A DNA stretch of 64,000 bases from Pseudomonas citrullilanati (GTDB lineage: Bacteria; Pseudomonadota; Gammaproteobacteria; Pseudomonadales; Pseudomonadaceae). Under the pieces are notes generated by a model. The model was not told the origin of the DNA, did not search any database, and saw nothing but the letters and a program-made list of their open reading frames with translations. The stretch spans positions 284,101 to 348,100 of the forward strand of contig NZ_JAUQOP010000001.1 in assembly GCF_030580855.1 (NCBI RefSeq), in the 5' to 3' direction. A program made the translations under genes and the position numbers. Of the stretch, positions 20,357-28,992 are shown one piece after another (within the stretch, counting starts at the first letter, position 1; every line of letters begins with the position of its first letter).

Positions 20357-20956
20357 TCAATCTGACACGCCTTTACACCGGGCCAATAGTTCCGGCGTAT
20401 TCAGGTTGGCCAGTCGGGGATCGTCGGCGGGGCATTGCAGGGCTGCGGCGTGCAGCATGCGCATGATGCGGCCCGGGCTGCGTTCGCCATCGTGCCAGGC
20501 CTTCTCGAAGGTGGCGGCCAGTGCCAATGGAATGACGCATAGCAGTGGTTCCCAATGCTCGCCATGACGCACCATCAGCGGCTTGCCGGGGTGCTGGCTG
20601 GCGGTGCGGCGCATGCTGTCGAGCAGGTTGGCGTCGATTTGCGGCACATCGCATGGCAGCACCAGCAAATGTTCATGCCTGGCCGCCTTGAGGCCGGCAC
20701 GGATACCGGCCAGCGGGCCGGGGAAATCACCCTCGTCGTCGTGCACCAACTGGTCGGCGTACTCCGCGTAGCGGGCCGGGTTGCGATTGCACGAAATGAT
20801 CAGGTCATCACTCATTGCGCGGGTCTGGCGGTGCAGGTGGGCAATCAAGGGCTCGCCTTGCCACTCCAGCAGGCCTTTGTCCTGGCCGCCCATGCGTTGG
20901 CCGCGTCCACCTGCCAGCAGCAGGATGGAGCAGGGGGGCAGGGGCGTGTTCGTCAT
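20357..20956 (-). CDS. mobA: Molybdenum cofactor guanylyltransferase
   Basis: A 199-residue nucleotidyltransferase that joins GMP to molybdopterin to form the bis-MGD cofactor of oxidoreductases. The GTP-binding signature [16 protein letters not shown] is at residues 13-28, with the metal-binding LPCDVPQID near residue 98 and DFPGPLAGI in between. The start at 20956 is preferred to an upstream ATG at 20971. It is divergent from moaB-moeA, so three Moco genes form one locus, as in P. aeruginosa PA3028-PA3030. No upstream molybdate or Moco riboswitch was recognised. Confidence 0.92.
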   Translation of the reverse strand: MTNTPLPPCSILLLAGGRGQRMGGQDKGLLEWQGEPLIAHLHRQTRAMSDDLIISCNRNPARYAEYADQLVHDDEGDFPGPLAGIRAGLKAARHEHLLVLPCDVPQIDANLLDSMRRTASQHPGKPLMVRHGEHWEPLLCVIPLALAATFEKAWHDGERSPGRIMRMLHAAALQCPADDPRLANLNTPELLARCKGVSD

Positions 20957-21034
20957 GTTGTGTCTCCGCACGGGCGAATAAATGAAGCGCTGTGATATAA
21001 CACCGGCCTGTTTCCCCTACAACTGGACGAGCCT

Positions 21035-21574
21035 ATGAAAGCCAAGGCTGATGTACCTTTCGTGCCGCTCAATATCGCGGTGCTGACCGTCAGTGATACC
21101 CGTACCCTGGAGACCGATACCTCTGGGCAGGTCTTCGTCGATCGGCTCAAGGCCGCCGGCCACAACCTGGCGGCGCGGGTCCTGCTCAAGGATGATTTGT
21201 ACAAGATCCGTGCGCAAGTCGCGACCTGGATCGCCGAGGACGTGGTGCAAGTGGTGTTGATCACCGGGGGGACCGGGTTCACCGGGCGTGACAGCACCCC
21301 GGAAGCGGTCACATGCCTGCTGGACAAGCAGGTCGATGGTTTCGGCGAATTGTTCCGCCAGATCTCCGTGGCGGACATCGGCACCTCCACCGTCCAGTCG
21401 CGGGCGTTGGCCGGCCTGGCCAATGGCACGCTGGTGTGCTGCCTGCCGGGCTCTACCAACGCAGTGCGCACCGGGTGGGACGGGATCCTGGCCGAGCAAC
21501 TGGATGCACGGCACCGGCCGTGTAATTTCGTGCCTCACCTGAAACAGGCGGCGCCGTGTGAATCCCGTGGGTAA
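21035..21574 (+). CDS. moaB: Molybdenum cofactor biosynthesis protein B
   Basis: A 179-residue MoaB/MogA-fold protein that adenylylates molybdopterin or assists this step. Signature segments are LTVSDTRTLETDTSGQ near the N-terminus, ITGGTGFTGRDSTPEA (the substrate loop) near residue 80, and GTLVCCLPGSTNAVRTGW near residue 130. The gene overlaps moeA by 17 bases, indicating one operon. Length and motifs are complete. In pseudomonads this is the moaB2/moeA2 type of pair. Confidence 0.92.
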   Translation: MKAKADVPFVPLNIAVLTVSDTRTLETDTSGQVFVDRLKAAGHNLAARVLLKDDLYKIRAQVATWIAEDVVQVVLITGGTGFTGRDSTPEAVTCLLDKQVDGFGELFRQISVADIGTSTVQSRALAGLANGTLVCCLPGSTNAVRTGWDGILAEQLDARHRPCNFVPHLKQAAPCESRG

Positions 21575-22784
21575 ACCAGGCAAGGCCGGGGCCTTGATGG
21601 CGGTCGAGGTGGCCTTGCAGCGCCTGCTCGACATGGCCGCAGCCACACCGATCACCCAGCACGAGACAGTGCCCCTGGCCGCTGCGCAAGGGCGGGTGCT
21701 CGCGCAGGACCTGGTGTCGACCCTTGACTTGCCGCCATGGCCCAACAGCGCCATGGACGGCTATGCCTTGCGCCTGGCTGACTGGAAAGGCGAGCCGCTG
21801 CTGGTCAGCCAGCGGGTTTTCGCCGGCCAGGCCCCGGAGCCGCTGGCGGCCGGGACCTGTGCGCGAATCTTCACCGGTGCACCTGTGCCGGCTGGCGCCG
21901 ATTGCGTCGAGATGCAGGAAAATGCCGTGGTCGAAGCCGACGAGCGAGTTCGGTTCGGCGAGCCCATGGTCATTGGCCAGAACATTCGCCCTCAAGGCCA
22001 GGAAGCCACTGTCGGCGAGCAGGTCCTCGCTGCCGGTACGCGCCTGGGACCGGTCGAGCTGGGGTTGGCGGCCTCCCTGGGGCGCGCATCGCTGGATGTG
22101 GTACGCAGGGTCCGCGTCGCTGTCCTGTCGACCGGCGACGAACTGGTCGAGCCCGGCCAGGAGCTGGGGCCTGGGCAGATCTACAACAGTAACCGCGTGC
22201 TGCTGTGTGGCTGGTTGCGTAGCCTGGGTTGTGACGTGGTCGACGCGGGAATCCTGCCCGACGAGTTGCCGGCAACCCGCGAACGCCTGGCGCAACTGTC
22301 TGATGTCGACCTGATCCTGTCCACCGGTGGCGTATCGGTGGGGGAGGCGGACTTCCTCGGCATCGCCTTGCGCGAGGAGGGAGAGCTGGCGCTCTGGAAG
22401 CTTGCCATCAAGCCCGGAAAGCCGTTGACGTTCGGTCACTACCGTGGCGTGCCGGTGATCGGCCTGCCGGGGAACCCGGCTTCGACCCTGGTGACGTTCG
22501 CGTTGTTGGCAAGGCCCTATCTGCTCCGGCGCCAGGGCGTGCAAGCGGTGGCGCCACTCAAGTTCAAGGTGCCGGCCGGTTTCGCCTGGCCGAAGGCTGG
22601 CAGCCGACGGGAATACCTGCGAGGCCGCATGGAGAATGGTCGTGCGATCATCTACCGCAACCAGAGCTCCGGTGTCCTGCGCAGCGCGGCCTGGGCCGAA
22701 GGGCTGGTCGAGGTATTGGAAAGCCGGACGCTGGTCGAGGGCGACGAAGTGGGTTTCATCCCGCTGAGCGAAGTCCTGGGCTAG
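21558..22784 (+). CDS. moeA: Molybdopterin molybdotransferase
   Basis: A 408-residue enzyme that inserts molybdate into adenylylated molybdopterin. Motifs include PPWPNSAMDGYALR near the N-terminus, GAPVPAGADCVEMQE, LSTGDELVEPGQ, STGGVSVGEADFL and GLPGNPASTLVTF, all in family order. A GTG start at 21558 overlaps moaB; an ATG at 21597 is an alternative giving 395 residues. A nine-base-pair stem-loop lies 16 bases after the stop. With mobA this makes a compact late-stage Moco locus. Confidence 0.92.
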   Translation: MNPVGKPGKAGALMAVEVALQRLLDMAAATPITQHETVPLAAAQGRVLAQDLVSTLDLPPWPNSAMDGYALRLADWKGEPLLVSQRVFAGQAPEPLAAGTCARIFTGAPVPAGADCVEMQENAVVEADERVRFGEPMVIGQNIRPQGQEATVGEQVLAAGTRLGPVELGLAASLGRASLDVVRRVRVAVLSTGDELVEPGQELGPGQIYNSNRVLLCGWLRSLGCDVVDAGILPDELPATRERLAQLSDVDLILSTGGVSVGEADFLGIALREEGELALWKLAIKPGKPLTFGHYRGVPVIGLPGNPASTLVTFALLARPYLLRRQGVQAVAPLKFKVPAGFAWPKAGSRREYLRGRMENGRAIIYRNQSSGVLRSAAWAEGLVEVLESRTLVEGDEVGFIPLSEVLG

Positions 22785-22800
22785 CGCTGGGGAGATGTCC

Positions 22801-22826
22801 AGGCCCGGGGACGGATGCCCGGGCCT
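22801..22826. terminator. Stem-loop downstream of moeA, probable bidirectional terminator
   Basis: Perfect nine-base arms AGGCCCGGG and CCCGGGCCT flank an eight-base loop. It lies between moeA and the convergent small membrane gene. The T-tract is short, so termination efficiency is uncertain. Confidence 0.6.
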
Positions 22827-22841
22827 TCGCCCGCACGGTCA

Positions 22842-23036
22842 TTACCCCGTGAGCAGCGTGACCAGTTGGTCGAAACGACTGTTCGCCACCCAGCCCAACA
22901 GACCGAGGACCACCGCCGCTGCGCCAGCCGAATAGGCCAGCCGGTGGCGGATCACCCTGACGTCGGTGCGAATCTCGTCCATGTCCTTGCGGATGTACTT
23001 GAGGTGGGTTTCCAGTTCAACGACGCGCGGTTCCAA
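22842..23036 (-). CDS. Small coiled-coil membrane protein (XhlA-like layout)
   Basis: A 64-residue protein: an N-terminal heptad-like helix (LEPRVVELETHLKYIRKDMD and following residues) and one C-terminal membrane helix (YSAGAAAVVLGLLGWV). The layout resembles small phage-derived XhlA-type proteins but no phage genes are near. The start is TTG at 23036, chosen because GGAGGA lies six bases upstream; ATG codons further upstream lack a spaced ribosome site and read through sequence without protein character. Function unknown. Confidence 0.65.
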   Translation of the reverse strand: MEPRVVELETHLKYIRKDMDEIRTDVRVIRHRLAYSAGAAAVVLGLLGWVANSRFDQLVTLLTG

Positions 23037-23498
23037 ATCAACTCCTCCAGCGGGATGACTGCAATGCTTGCAATCGTTTTGAGGGTCGGCCCGTCCGCTC
23101 CCAAGAGACGCGAGCTGTGGGGGCGACAGCTTGTATTCACGGCTATGCATGGGACGGTTCATCCCCCTGGCCATTACGTTCAGAACCCTTGATCCAGCCC
23201 CTGCGGGGCATGACACATCTCTTCATGGTCTGGCACTTCCTTGTGTGGTGATGGGCGTTCTACCGGTCTGGTAGAACCGACTGCCAAGTTGTCTCAATAC
23301 CGCTGGAGGGTCAATTGAGCGGATTCGCCAGGTCTTGTAAGAAAACTCTTCGAATGCCGAAGTCTCGGCCTGGCCACCCGCTGTGCAGGTGTCTCCCGGG
23401 CGGCCACTTGGTTTTTTTCCATTTAATTGAGACGGGCCGGGCTTTTTCGGCGCAACCAGTGGTCCCATTTCCTGAACCTTCCAATGACGGAGACGACG
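23037..23498. other. Gene-free region upstream of yegS with inverted repeats
   Basis: No coding region could be supported here on either strand. It contains a 21-base dyad at 23257-23277 and a hairpin-forming stretch around 23373-23415 (GGCCACCCG and CGGGCGGCC) followed by a T-run near 23421, which resembles a terminator. A small RNA or an mRNA leader is possible. Confidence 0.5.
23257..23277. other. Dyad-symmetric sequence
   Basis: Perfect eight-base arms GTTCTACC and GGTAGAAC are separated by GGTCT. It lies about 220 bases upstream of yegS and could be an operator. No regulator is assigned. Confidence 0.45.
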
Positions 23499-24416
23499 AT
23501 GAGCAAGGGCAAGGCGCTGTTGATTCTGCATGGCAAGCAAGCGCTCAACGAAGAGGTTCGCGCGGCCGTGATGCTCAAGCGCGAGCAAGGCTGGGACCTG
23601 GCGGTGCGGCTGACCTGGGAGGCCGGGGACGCCCGACGGTGCGTGGATGAGGCCCTGGAAGCGGGCTATACGCAGCTGATTGCCGGCGGAGGCGATGGGA
23701 CCTTGCGCGACATCGCCGAAGCGATGGCCCTCAACCCCAGCGATGCCAGCCTGGTGCTGTTGCCGCTGGGCACCGCCAATGATTTTGCCCGGGCGGCCGG
23801 CGTCCCGCTGGAGCCGGAACAGGCCCTGGATTTACTGGATGTGGCCGCGCAAGCCGTGGACCTGGGCGACGTCGGTGGGCGGATTTTCCTGAACATGGCC
23901 ACGGGCGGCTTCGGCAGCCAGGTCACCGCCAACACCTCCGAAGACCTCAAGAAAGTCCTCGGCGGTGCGGCCTACCTGTTCACCGGCCTGTCGCGATTCA
24001 GTGAGTTGAGTGCCGCCTATGGCGAGCTGCAGGGGCCCGACTTCCACTGGGCGGGGGACCTGCTGGCGCTGGGCATCGGCAACGGCCGGCAGGCGGGGGG
24101 AGGCCATGTGCTGTGCCCGCAGGCGTTGGCCGACGACGGGCTGCTGGACATCAGCATCCTGCCGGCGCCCCAGGAAGTGGTCGGCACGTTGAAGGATTTG
24201 CTGGCGGGCGGACTGGGCATCGACAACATGTTCGTGCGCGCCCGCTTGCCATGGGTGGAAATCAAGGTCGCCCAAGGCCTGGACATGAACCTGGATGGCG
24301 AGCCGTTGCAGCTCGACACGTTGCGTTTCGAGGTGCGCCCGAAGGCGCTTCGGGTGCACCTGCCATCCGATTCACCGCTGCTGGGCCGTTCGATGGCGCT
24401 CAATCGTCCAGGCTGA
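23499..24416 (+). CDS. yegS: YegS-type lipid kinase (diacylglycerol kinase catalytic domain)
   Basis: A 305-residue soluble lipid kinase. The nucleotide-binding signature GGGDGTLRDIAEA is near residue 65, followed by LPLGTANDFARAAGVP. The N-terminal LLILHGKQALNEEVRAAV segment matches YegS. Homologues phosphorylate phosphatidylglycerol in vitro. The start ATG at 23499 has GGAG six bases upstream; an ATG at 23484 lacks this. The 3' end overlaps the convergent response-regulator gene by 17 bases. The physiological substrate in pseudomonads is not known. Confidence 0.88.
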   Translation: MSKGKALLILHGKQALNEEVRAAVMLKREQGWDLAVRLTWEAGDARRCVDEALEAGYTQLIAGGGDGTLRDIAEAMALNPSDASLVLLPLGTANDFARAAGVPLEPEQALDLLDVAAQAVDLGDVGGRIFLNMATGGFGSQVTANTSEDLKKVLGGAAYLFTGLSRFSELSAAYGELQGPDFHWAGDLLALGIGNGRQAGGGHVLCPQALADDGLLDISILPAPQEVVGTLKDLLAGGLGIDNMFVRARLPWVEIKVAQGLDMNLDGEPLQLDTLRFEVRPKALRVHLPSDSPLLGRSMALNRPG

Positions 24417-25059
24417 TGATCTGCTCGCGCACCGCGAACAACACCAGGCCGGCCACATCATGGATCTGCAGGCGCTTCATGATCTGCGCCCGGTGGGTTT
24501 CCACGGTCTTGATGCTCAGGCTCAGGCCGTTGGCAATTTCCCGTGTGGACTTGCCGCGCACGATCAGCCGCAGTATTTCCAGCTGGCGTGCCGTCAGGTT
24601 ATGGGTCTGGGCGGGTTCGGGCTGACGCTTCTGGACGCGGGTCAGTGCCTGGTTGATCACGGTATGGGCGATGGCCGGGCTCAGGTAGCGCTCGTTCTTG
24701 CGCAGCGCCTCCAGGGCGTGTTTCAGCTCATTGACGGTGGTGTCCTTGAGCAGGTAGCCGTGGGCACCGGATTCCAGCGCCTGCATGATCAGCGTCGGAT
24801 CCGTGTGCATGGACAGGATCAGCACCTTGCTGTGGGGGCGCACCCGCTTGAGTTGCTGCAAGGCCTCCAGGCCGCCGGTGTCCTTCATGGAAATGTCCAG
24901 CAGCACGATGTCCGGATCGAGCCGCTCCACCAGCTCCACCAACTGCTTGCCGTCGCTGGCCTCGCCGATGACCGCGTAGCCCGGGATATCCATGACCAGG
25001 GCGCGGACGCCGGCCCTGATCAGCGAATGGTCATCGACCAGAAGCAAATTACAGATCAA
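24400..25059 (-). CDS. NarL/FixJ-family response regulator
   Basis: A 219-residue transcription factor with a receiver domain (LLVDDHSLIRAG, phospho-acceptor Asp55 in IVLLDISM) and a LuxR-type helix-turn-helix (LTARQLEILRLIVRGKSTREIANGLS, then KTVETHRAQIMKRL). It overlaps the upstream kinase gene by four bases, so the pair forms one two-component system. The signal and targets are unknown. The P. aeruginosa counterpart could not be assigned with confidence. Confidence 0.85.
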   Translation of the reverse strand: MICNLLLVDDHSLIRAGVRALVMDIPGYAVIGEASDGKQLVELVERLDPDIVLLDISMKDTGGLEALQQLKRVRPHSKVLILSMHTDPTLIMQALESGAHGYLLKDTTVNELKHALEALRKNERYLSPAIAHTVINQALTRVQKRQPEPAQTHNLTARQLEILRLIVRGKSTREIANGLSLSIKTVETHRAQIMKRLQIHDVAGLVLFAVREQIISLDD

Positions 25060-25949
25060 TGGAGAACCTTATTCTTGCTGGCCCGTTCCAGGGCGCGGGG
25101 CGCCCAGGGAAAGCGTGCTTCGATGTGAGTGCCTTTGCCGGCCTCGCTGGTGACCTTGAGCGTGCCGCCCAATTGCTCGACCCGCTCCGACATGCCGGCC
25201 ATGCCCCGTTGGCCTTCGCGCCCGGGATGGCGCGCCGGGGCGAACCCCTGGCCATCGTCGCTGATCAGCAGGGTCAGGCCGTCGGGCAGGCGTTGCAGGC
25301 GCACCAGCAGGTTGGACGCGCGGGAATGGCGCAGGATGTTGGTGACCGCCTCCTGGGTGATCCGGAACACGGCCACCGACATTTCCTCGGGAATGCCGGT
25401 CATGCGCTGTTGGCAATCGAGGCTCCATTTCACCGGGGCGTTGGCCAGTGTCTTGAGCAGATGCGCCCGCAGGCTGGCCTCAAGTCCCAGGCTGGCCAAT
25501 TGCCTGGGATTGAGGATCGCCGACACGTCGCGGACCTTGTCGAGGGTTTCGGCCAGGGTGTCGCAGAGGATGGCGCACTGGCCTTGCAGTTCTTCGGGCA
25601 TCCGCTGCTTGAGCCATTCGCTTTGCAGTTTCGCGGCGGTCAGCAGTTGGCCGATGTCGTCGTGCAATTCGCGGCTGAGTCGACGGCGTTCGTTTTCCTG
25701 GACTTCCAGCAAGCGGTCGGCCAGTTCCTGGGGCTGGAACTTGATGGATTTGCGCGACAGTCGATGAGCGACCCAGACACAGGTCATGGCCGCCAGGTTC
25801 AGGATCACCACGCCCAGCGGCAGCGTGTCGGCGAACAGGTACGTCAGCAGGCAGCCCAGGGCCGAGCAGATGCACAACAACAAAGTGAAGCGGCGGGCAT
25901 TTTCTCGGGAGGGAGGCCAGGTGATGAATGACTTGAGGCTGGCGTACAT
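25056..25949 (-). CDS. HisKA_3-type sensor histidine kinase
   Basis: A 297-residue kinase of the NarX/DegS class. The N-terminus has two membrane helices (FTLLLCICSALGCLLTYLFA and LGVVILNLAAMTCVWVA) with almost no periplasmic loop, suggesting it senses within the membrane or cytoplasm. The phospho-acceptor His lies in RRRLSRELHDDIGQLL, followed by an ATPase domain with DDGQGF and GQRGMAGM. An ATG at 25949 is used; a TTG at 25964 is possible. No strong ribosome site is seen for either. Its partner regulator follows immediately. Confidence 0.82.
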   Translation of the reverse strand: MYASLKSFITWPPSRENARRFTLLLCICSALGCLLTYLFADTLPLGVVILNLAAMTCVWVAHRLSRKSIKFQPQELADRLLEVQENERRRLSRELHDDIGQLLTAAKLQSEWLKQRMPEELQGQCAILCDTLAETLDKVRDVSAILNPRQLASLGLEASLRAHLLKTLANAPVKWSLDCQQRMTGIPEEMSVAVFRITQEAVTNILRHSRASNLLVRLQRLPDGLTLLISDDGQGFAPARHPGREGQRGMAGMSERVEQLGGTLKVTSEAGKGTHIEARFPWAPRALERASKNKVLH

Positions 25950-26145
25950 AGCGGATGGAGCCAATGATGGTCGCTGCGGGCTGGCCGGTCAGTGCATCTG
26001 ACAGGCCGGGTTGGGTAAACGTTACAGGTCGAGGGCCGCTTCGGTTGGCGACCCTGACGGCGCGGTCGTGAAGCGACTGACGCGAGAGATACTACCACTT
26101 CGTGCAACCCAGGTCGCGTTCGGCATCGAGCCGCCGGCACCGAAA

Positions 26146-26616
26146 TCAGGCGTGTTTCTGGGCGTAGTGCACCAATGCCAGCGGGCGCGAGGCGGCCAGC
26201 GCCTCGCAGGGGCTCTGGCCGACCTGGAAGGCAAAGGCTTCGATCAGCGACGTCTGTTCGCTGCGATCCAGGCCCAGCGTGCCGGTGGTGTGATCGACCA
26301 GCTCCAGTTGCCAGGCCATGAGGGTGAAGCAATCCTTCAGCGCGCCCAGGGCCTGGTCATGCAGCTCCATGTGGTTCTGGGCATGGCTGAGCAAGCCGTG
26401 GATGTGCAGCGAGAATTCGGAAAGGGCTTCCAGGGCGAGGGCGTTGGCCTTGCCTGCCAGTTTCAGCAAGGTACTGAGCATGCAGTCGATCGCATCCTTG
26501 TCATTGCTGATCAATTGCAAATGGCTCAGGCACTCTTCCGACTTGGCCAACAGGGTCTCGGCCTCGATCAGGAGTTCGGGCAGGCGCACATTCCAGTTCC
26601 TGCGATCGTTCGGCAT
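26146..26616 (-). CDS. Hpt/CheA-P1-like helical protein lacking the phospho-histidine
   Basis: A 156-residue all-helical cytoplasmic protein. Residues about 10-80 align by eye with the Hpt/CheA P1 bundle: LLIEAETLLAKSEECLSHLQ for the first helix, and TLLKLAGKANALALEALSEF where the family has AHTLKGSAGxLG. The position of the phosphorylated histidine is leucine, so it cannot act as a normal phosphotransfer domain. A second half of similar helices follows. The start at 26616 has GGAG six bases upstream. It is divergent from cheV, which suggests a chemotaxis-linked adaptor or antagonist. The domain call is inference from pattern only. Confidence 0.6.
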   Translation of the reverse strand: MPNDRRNWNVRLPELLIEAETLLAKSEECLSHLQLISNDKDAIDCMLSTLLKLAGKANALALEALSEFSLHIHGLLSHAQNHMELHDQALGALKDCFTLMAWQLELVDHTTGTLGLDRSEQTSLIEAFAFQVGQSPCEALAASRPLALVHYAQKHA

Positions 26617-27098
26617 GCTTATCTCCACAACATCATGTCAGGCGAAAGAAAACCGCGTACAGCGAACGGCTGGATCTCAAGGTCGACGTCGGACGCACGC
26701 GCAGCGAACAGTCCGGGCCGTTCAACGGCAACGAACTCGCAAACGATTGCACGGCGGGGATCGGTCACGGGGACGGAATCCGATGTCCTGGGGTCGCGCA
26801 CAGAAGCCTGACTCCGTTCAGCAATGAGAATGGCGTCACATTAATGGCTATTGGATAGCGGGAATATCAGGTTGGACCTGATTGTGCCTAGGGGAATCCC
26901 TTAGGCAGGGGAACCTAATGCGCAAACCGAGGTCGCGCAGCGAAGGAAATAGCAGATAAAAATGTAGCGCCAGTAAAGCATGATGTTAATGTGACATCAA
27001 TGCCCCGCACTGGTATTTTATCAAGGGGTCAAGATCCGGCCGACCCAGCCGATATCCCGTGTATTGGATTCATCCGAACAAAAGCCCAGGAGTCATCG
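26617..27098. other. Divergent intergenic region with FliA promoter and a near-palindrome
   Basis: No credible gene. It holds a FliA-type promoter for cheV at 27029-27055 and an imperfect 19-base palindrome at 26887-26905 (CCTAGGGGAATCCCTTAGG), which may be an operator. AT content rises near 26950-27020. The start-proximal part next to the Hpt-like gene shows nothing recognisable. Confidence 0.55.
27029..27055 (+). promoter_or_regulatory. FliA (sigma28) promoter of cheV
   Basis: TCAAG, 14 bases, then GCCGATAT matches the flagellar sigma28 consensus with correct spacing. It ends 43 bases before the cheV start codon. Confidence 0.8.
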
Positions 27099-28022
27099 AT
27101 GGCCGGCATTCTCGACACAGTAGATCAACGAACCCAACTGGTGGGTGAGAATCGCCTGGAAATTCTCATGTTTCGCCTGGCAGGGCGGCAACTGTTCGCC
27201 ATTAACGTTTTCAAGGTCCAGGAAGTGTTGCAACTGCCGAAGTTGACGCTGATGCCGCAGCGCCACCCGTTCGTCTGCGGCGTGGTCAACCTGCGGGGCC
27301 AGACGCTGCCGGTGATCGACCTGTCCCAGGCCATCGGCATGCGGCCGCTGGTGCCGGGGGCGAACAGCACCATCATCGTCACCGAATACAACCGCTCGGT
27401 CCAGGCGTTCCTGGTGGGCGGCGTCGACCGCATCGTCAACATGAACTGGGAAGCCATTCTGCCGCCGCCGGGCAGCGCGGGGCGCGAGCATTACCTGACG
27501 GCCATCAGCAAGGTGGACGACCAGTTGGTGGAAATCATCGACGTGGAAAAGGTCCTGGCCGAAATCGTGCCCTACAACGCCAAGGTCTCCCGGGACAAGC
27601 TCGAAGACCCGGTGTTGGAACGCGCTCGCGGACGCGAAGTGCTGCTGGTGGACGACTCCAATGTGGCGCTTTCGCAGTTGCGCGACACTTTGGGCCAGCT
27701 GGGGATCAAGATGCACATCGCCAGCGATGGCTTGAAAGCCCTGAACATGCTCAAGGCCTGGGCCGACACTGGCGAGGTGATGACCGACAAGTTGCTGATG
27801 ATCTTCACCGACGCGGAAATGCCGGAAATGGACGGTTATCGCCTGACCACCGAAATCCGCAACGATCCCCGTCTGCGCGGGCTCTACGTGGTGCTGCACA
27901 CCTCGCTGTCCGGCAGCTTCAACGACTCGATGGTCAAGAAGGTGGGTTGCGACAACTTCCTCTCCAAATTCCAGCCGGACAAACTGGTGGATGTGGTGCG
28001 CCAACGCCTCTCGCTTGGCTGA
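27099..28022 (+). CDS. cheV: Chemotaxis coupling protein CheV (CheW-REC)
   Basis: A 307-residue scaffold that links chemoreceptors to CheA and buffers phosphate. The N-terminal CheW-like domain (residues about 20-165) includes QLFAINVFKVQEVLQ and VNLRGQTLPVIDL. The C-terminal receiver has the acidic pair in LLVDDSNVALSQL and phospho-acceptor Asp in IFTDAEMPEMDGYRL. ATG at 27099 is preceded by AGGAG at six-base spacing. Upstream is a FliA-type promoter, so it should be co-expressed with late flagellar genes. It stands apart from the main che cluster and divergent from a histidine-less Hpt-like gene. Confidence 0.92.
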   Translation: MAGILDTVDQRTQLVGENRLEILMFRLAGRQLFAINVFKVQEVLQLPKLTLMPQRHPFVCGVVNLRGQTLPVIDLSQAIGMRPLVPGANSTIIVTEYNRSVQAFLVGGVDRIVNMNWEAILPPPGSAGREHYLTAISKVDDQLVEIIDVEKVLAEIVPYNAKVSRDKLEDPVLERARGREVLLVDDSNVALSQLRDTLGQLGIKMHIASDGLKALNMLKAWADTGEVMTDKLLMIFTDAEMPEMDGYRLTTEIRNDPRLRGLYVVLHTSLSGSFNDSMVKKVGCDNFLSKFQPDKLVDVVRQRLSLG

Positions 28023-28093
28023 GTTCGATGGTGGTTTGCTTCCCCGGTCGGCTCGTATAAGGTGGCACTTTTTCGCCCCCGGGGAAGTTGATC

Positions 28094-28903
28094 ATGTTGC
28101 GGCTGAGCGCGCTTTACCGTTATCCGTTGAAGTCCGGCAAGGGCCAGCCCCTGCAAGGGATTGGCCTGGACAAGCTCGGGTTGGACGGTGATCGACGCTG
28201 GATGCTGGTGGACGCAGGCACGGGACGGTTCCTGACCCAGCGGGCCGTGGCCAGGATGAGCCAGCTTTCGGCCCTGTGGAATGAGGCGGGCGGGCTGACG
28301 CTCAGCGCACCGGGCCACGGCGCCATCGACGTGGCGTTGCCTTCCACGCTGGAGGAGCAACTGCGCGGGGTGATCATCTGGCGCGATACGTTGAGGGTCC
28401 CGGACGCCGGCGACGAAGCGGCGGCCTGGGTCAGCGCGTTCATCGGCCATCCCACCCGCCTGGTGCATGTACCGGTGGAACTGGCGCGCACCACTGCCTC
28501 CGGTTATGGCAAGGATGACGACCAGGTCGCCTTCGCCGACGGTTTCCCGCTGCTGCTGATTGGCCAGGCCTCGTTGCAGGACTTGTCGAATCGGGTTGGC
28601 CGTCCGTTGGAAATGCTGCGTTTTCGTCCCAATCTGGTGGTGGAGGGGGGCGAGGCGTTTGCCGAGGATGGCTGGAAGCGCATCCGTATTGGCGAGGTGG
28701 AGTTCCGGCTGGTCAAGCCGTGCTCGCGTTGCATCATGACCACGGTCGATCCGCAAACCGGCGATCGCGACCCGCATCGCGAACCCTTCGCGACCCTGCA
28801 GCAATACCGCTCGACACCGGACGGCGCGATGTTCGGCCAGAACCTGGTCAACGACGGCAATGGCCGGCTGGAAGTCGGCATGCCGGTTGAAGTGTTGGAG
28901 TAA
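28094..28903 (+). CDS. MOSC-domain protein (YcbX-like)
   Basis: A 269-residue protein with an N-terminal MOSC beta-barrel (LYRYPLKSGKGQPL, DRRWMLVD) and a C-terminal MOSC domain. The conserved cysteine that coordinates molybdenum cofactor appears in VKPCSRCIMTTVDP near residue 213. E. coli YcbX reduces N-hydroxylated compounds with Moco; a similar role is likely. Unlike YcbX there is no C-terminal ferredoxin domain, so an external electron donor is needed. A strong terminator follows. The ATG at 28094 gives the usual N-terminus. Confidence 0.87.
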   Translation: MLRLSALYRYPLKSGKGQPLQGIGLDKLGLDGDRRWMLVDAGTGRFLTQRAVARMSQLSALWNEAGGLTLSAPGHGAIDVALPSTLEEQLRGVIIWRDTLRVPDAGDEAAAWVSAFIGHPTRLVHVPVELARTTASGYGKDDDQVAFADGFPLLLIGQASLQDLSNRVGRPLEMLRFRPNLVVEGGEAFAEDGWKRIRIGEVEFRLVKPCSRCIMTTVDPQTGDRDPHREPFATLQQYRSTPDGAMFGQNLVNDGNGRLEVGMPVEVLE

Positions 28904-28916
28904 ACCCTGCGCTTGA

Positions 28917-28949
28917 AAAAATGCCCGTGTCGTTGGACACGGGCATTTT
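28917..28949. terminator. Strong bidirectional rho-independent terminator
   Basis: Eleven-base arms ATGCCCGTGTC and GACACGGGCAT with a four-base loop are flanked by A on one side and T on the other. It serves the MOSC gene and probably the convergent ppnP gene. Confidence 0.92.
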
Positions 28950-28992
28950 CATTTCTCACACCGGTGCTTGGTGGCAAGCCCGGGCAGCAGCC

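Noticed and set aside
23223..23588. Leftward 121-codon frame overlapping the yegS start
   Set aside because: It has no family features, and its 5' part lies antisense to yegS.
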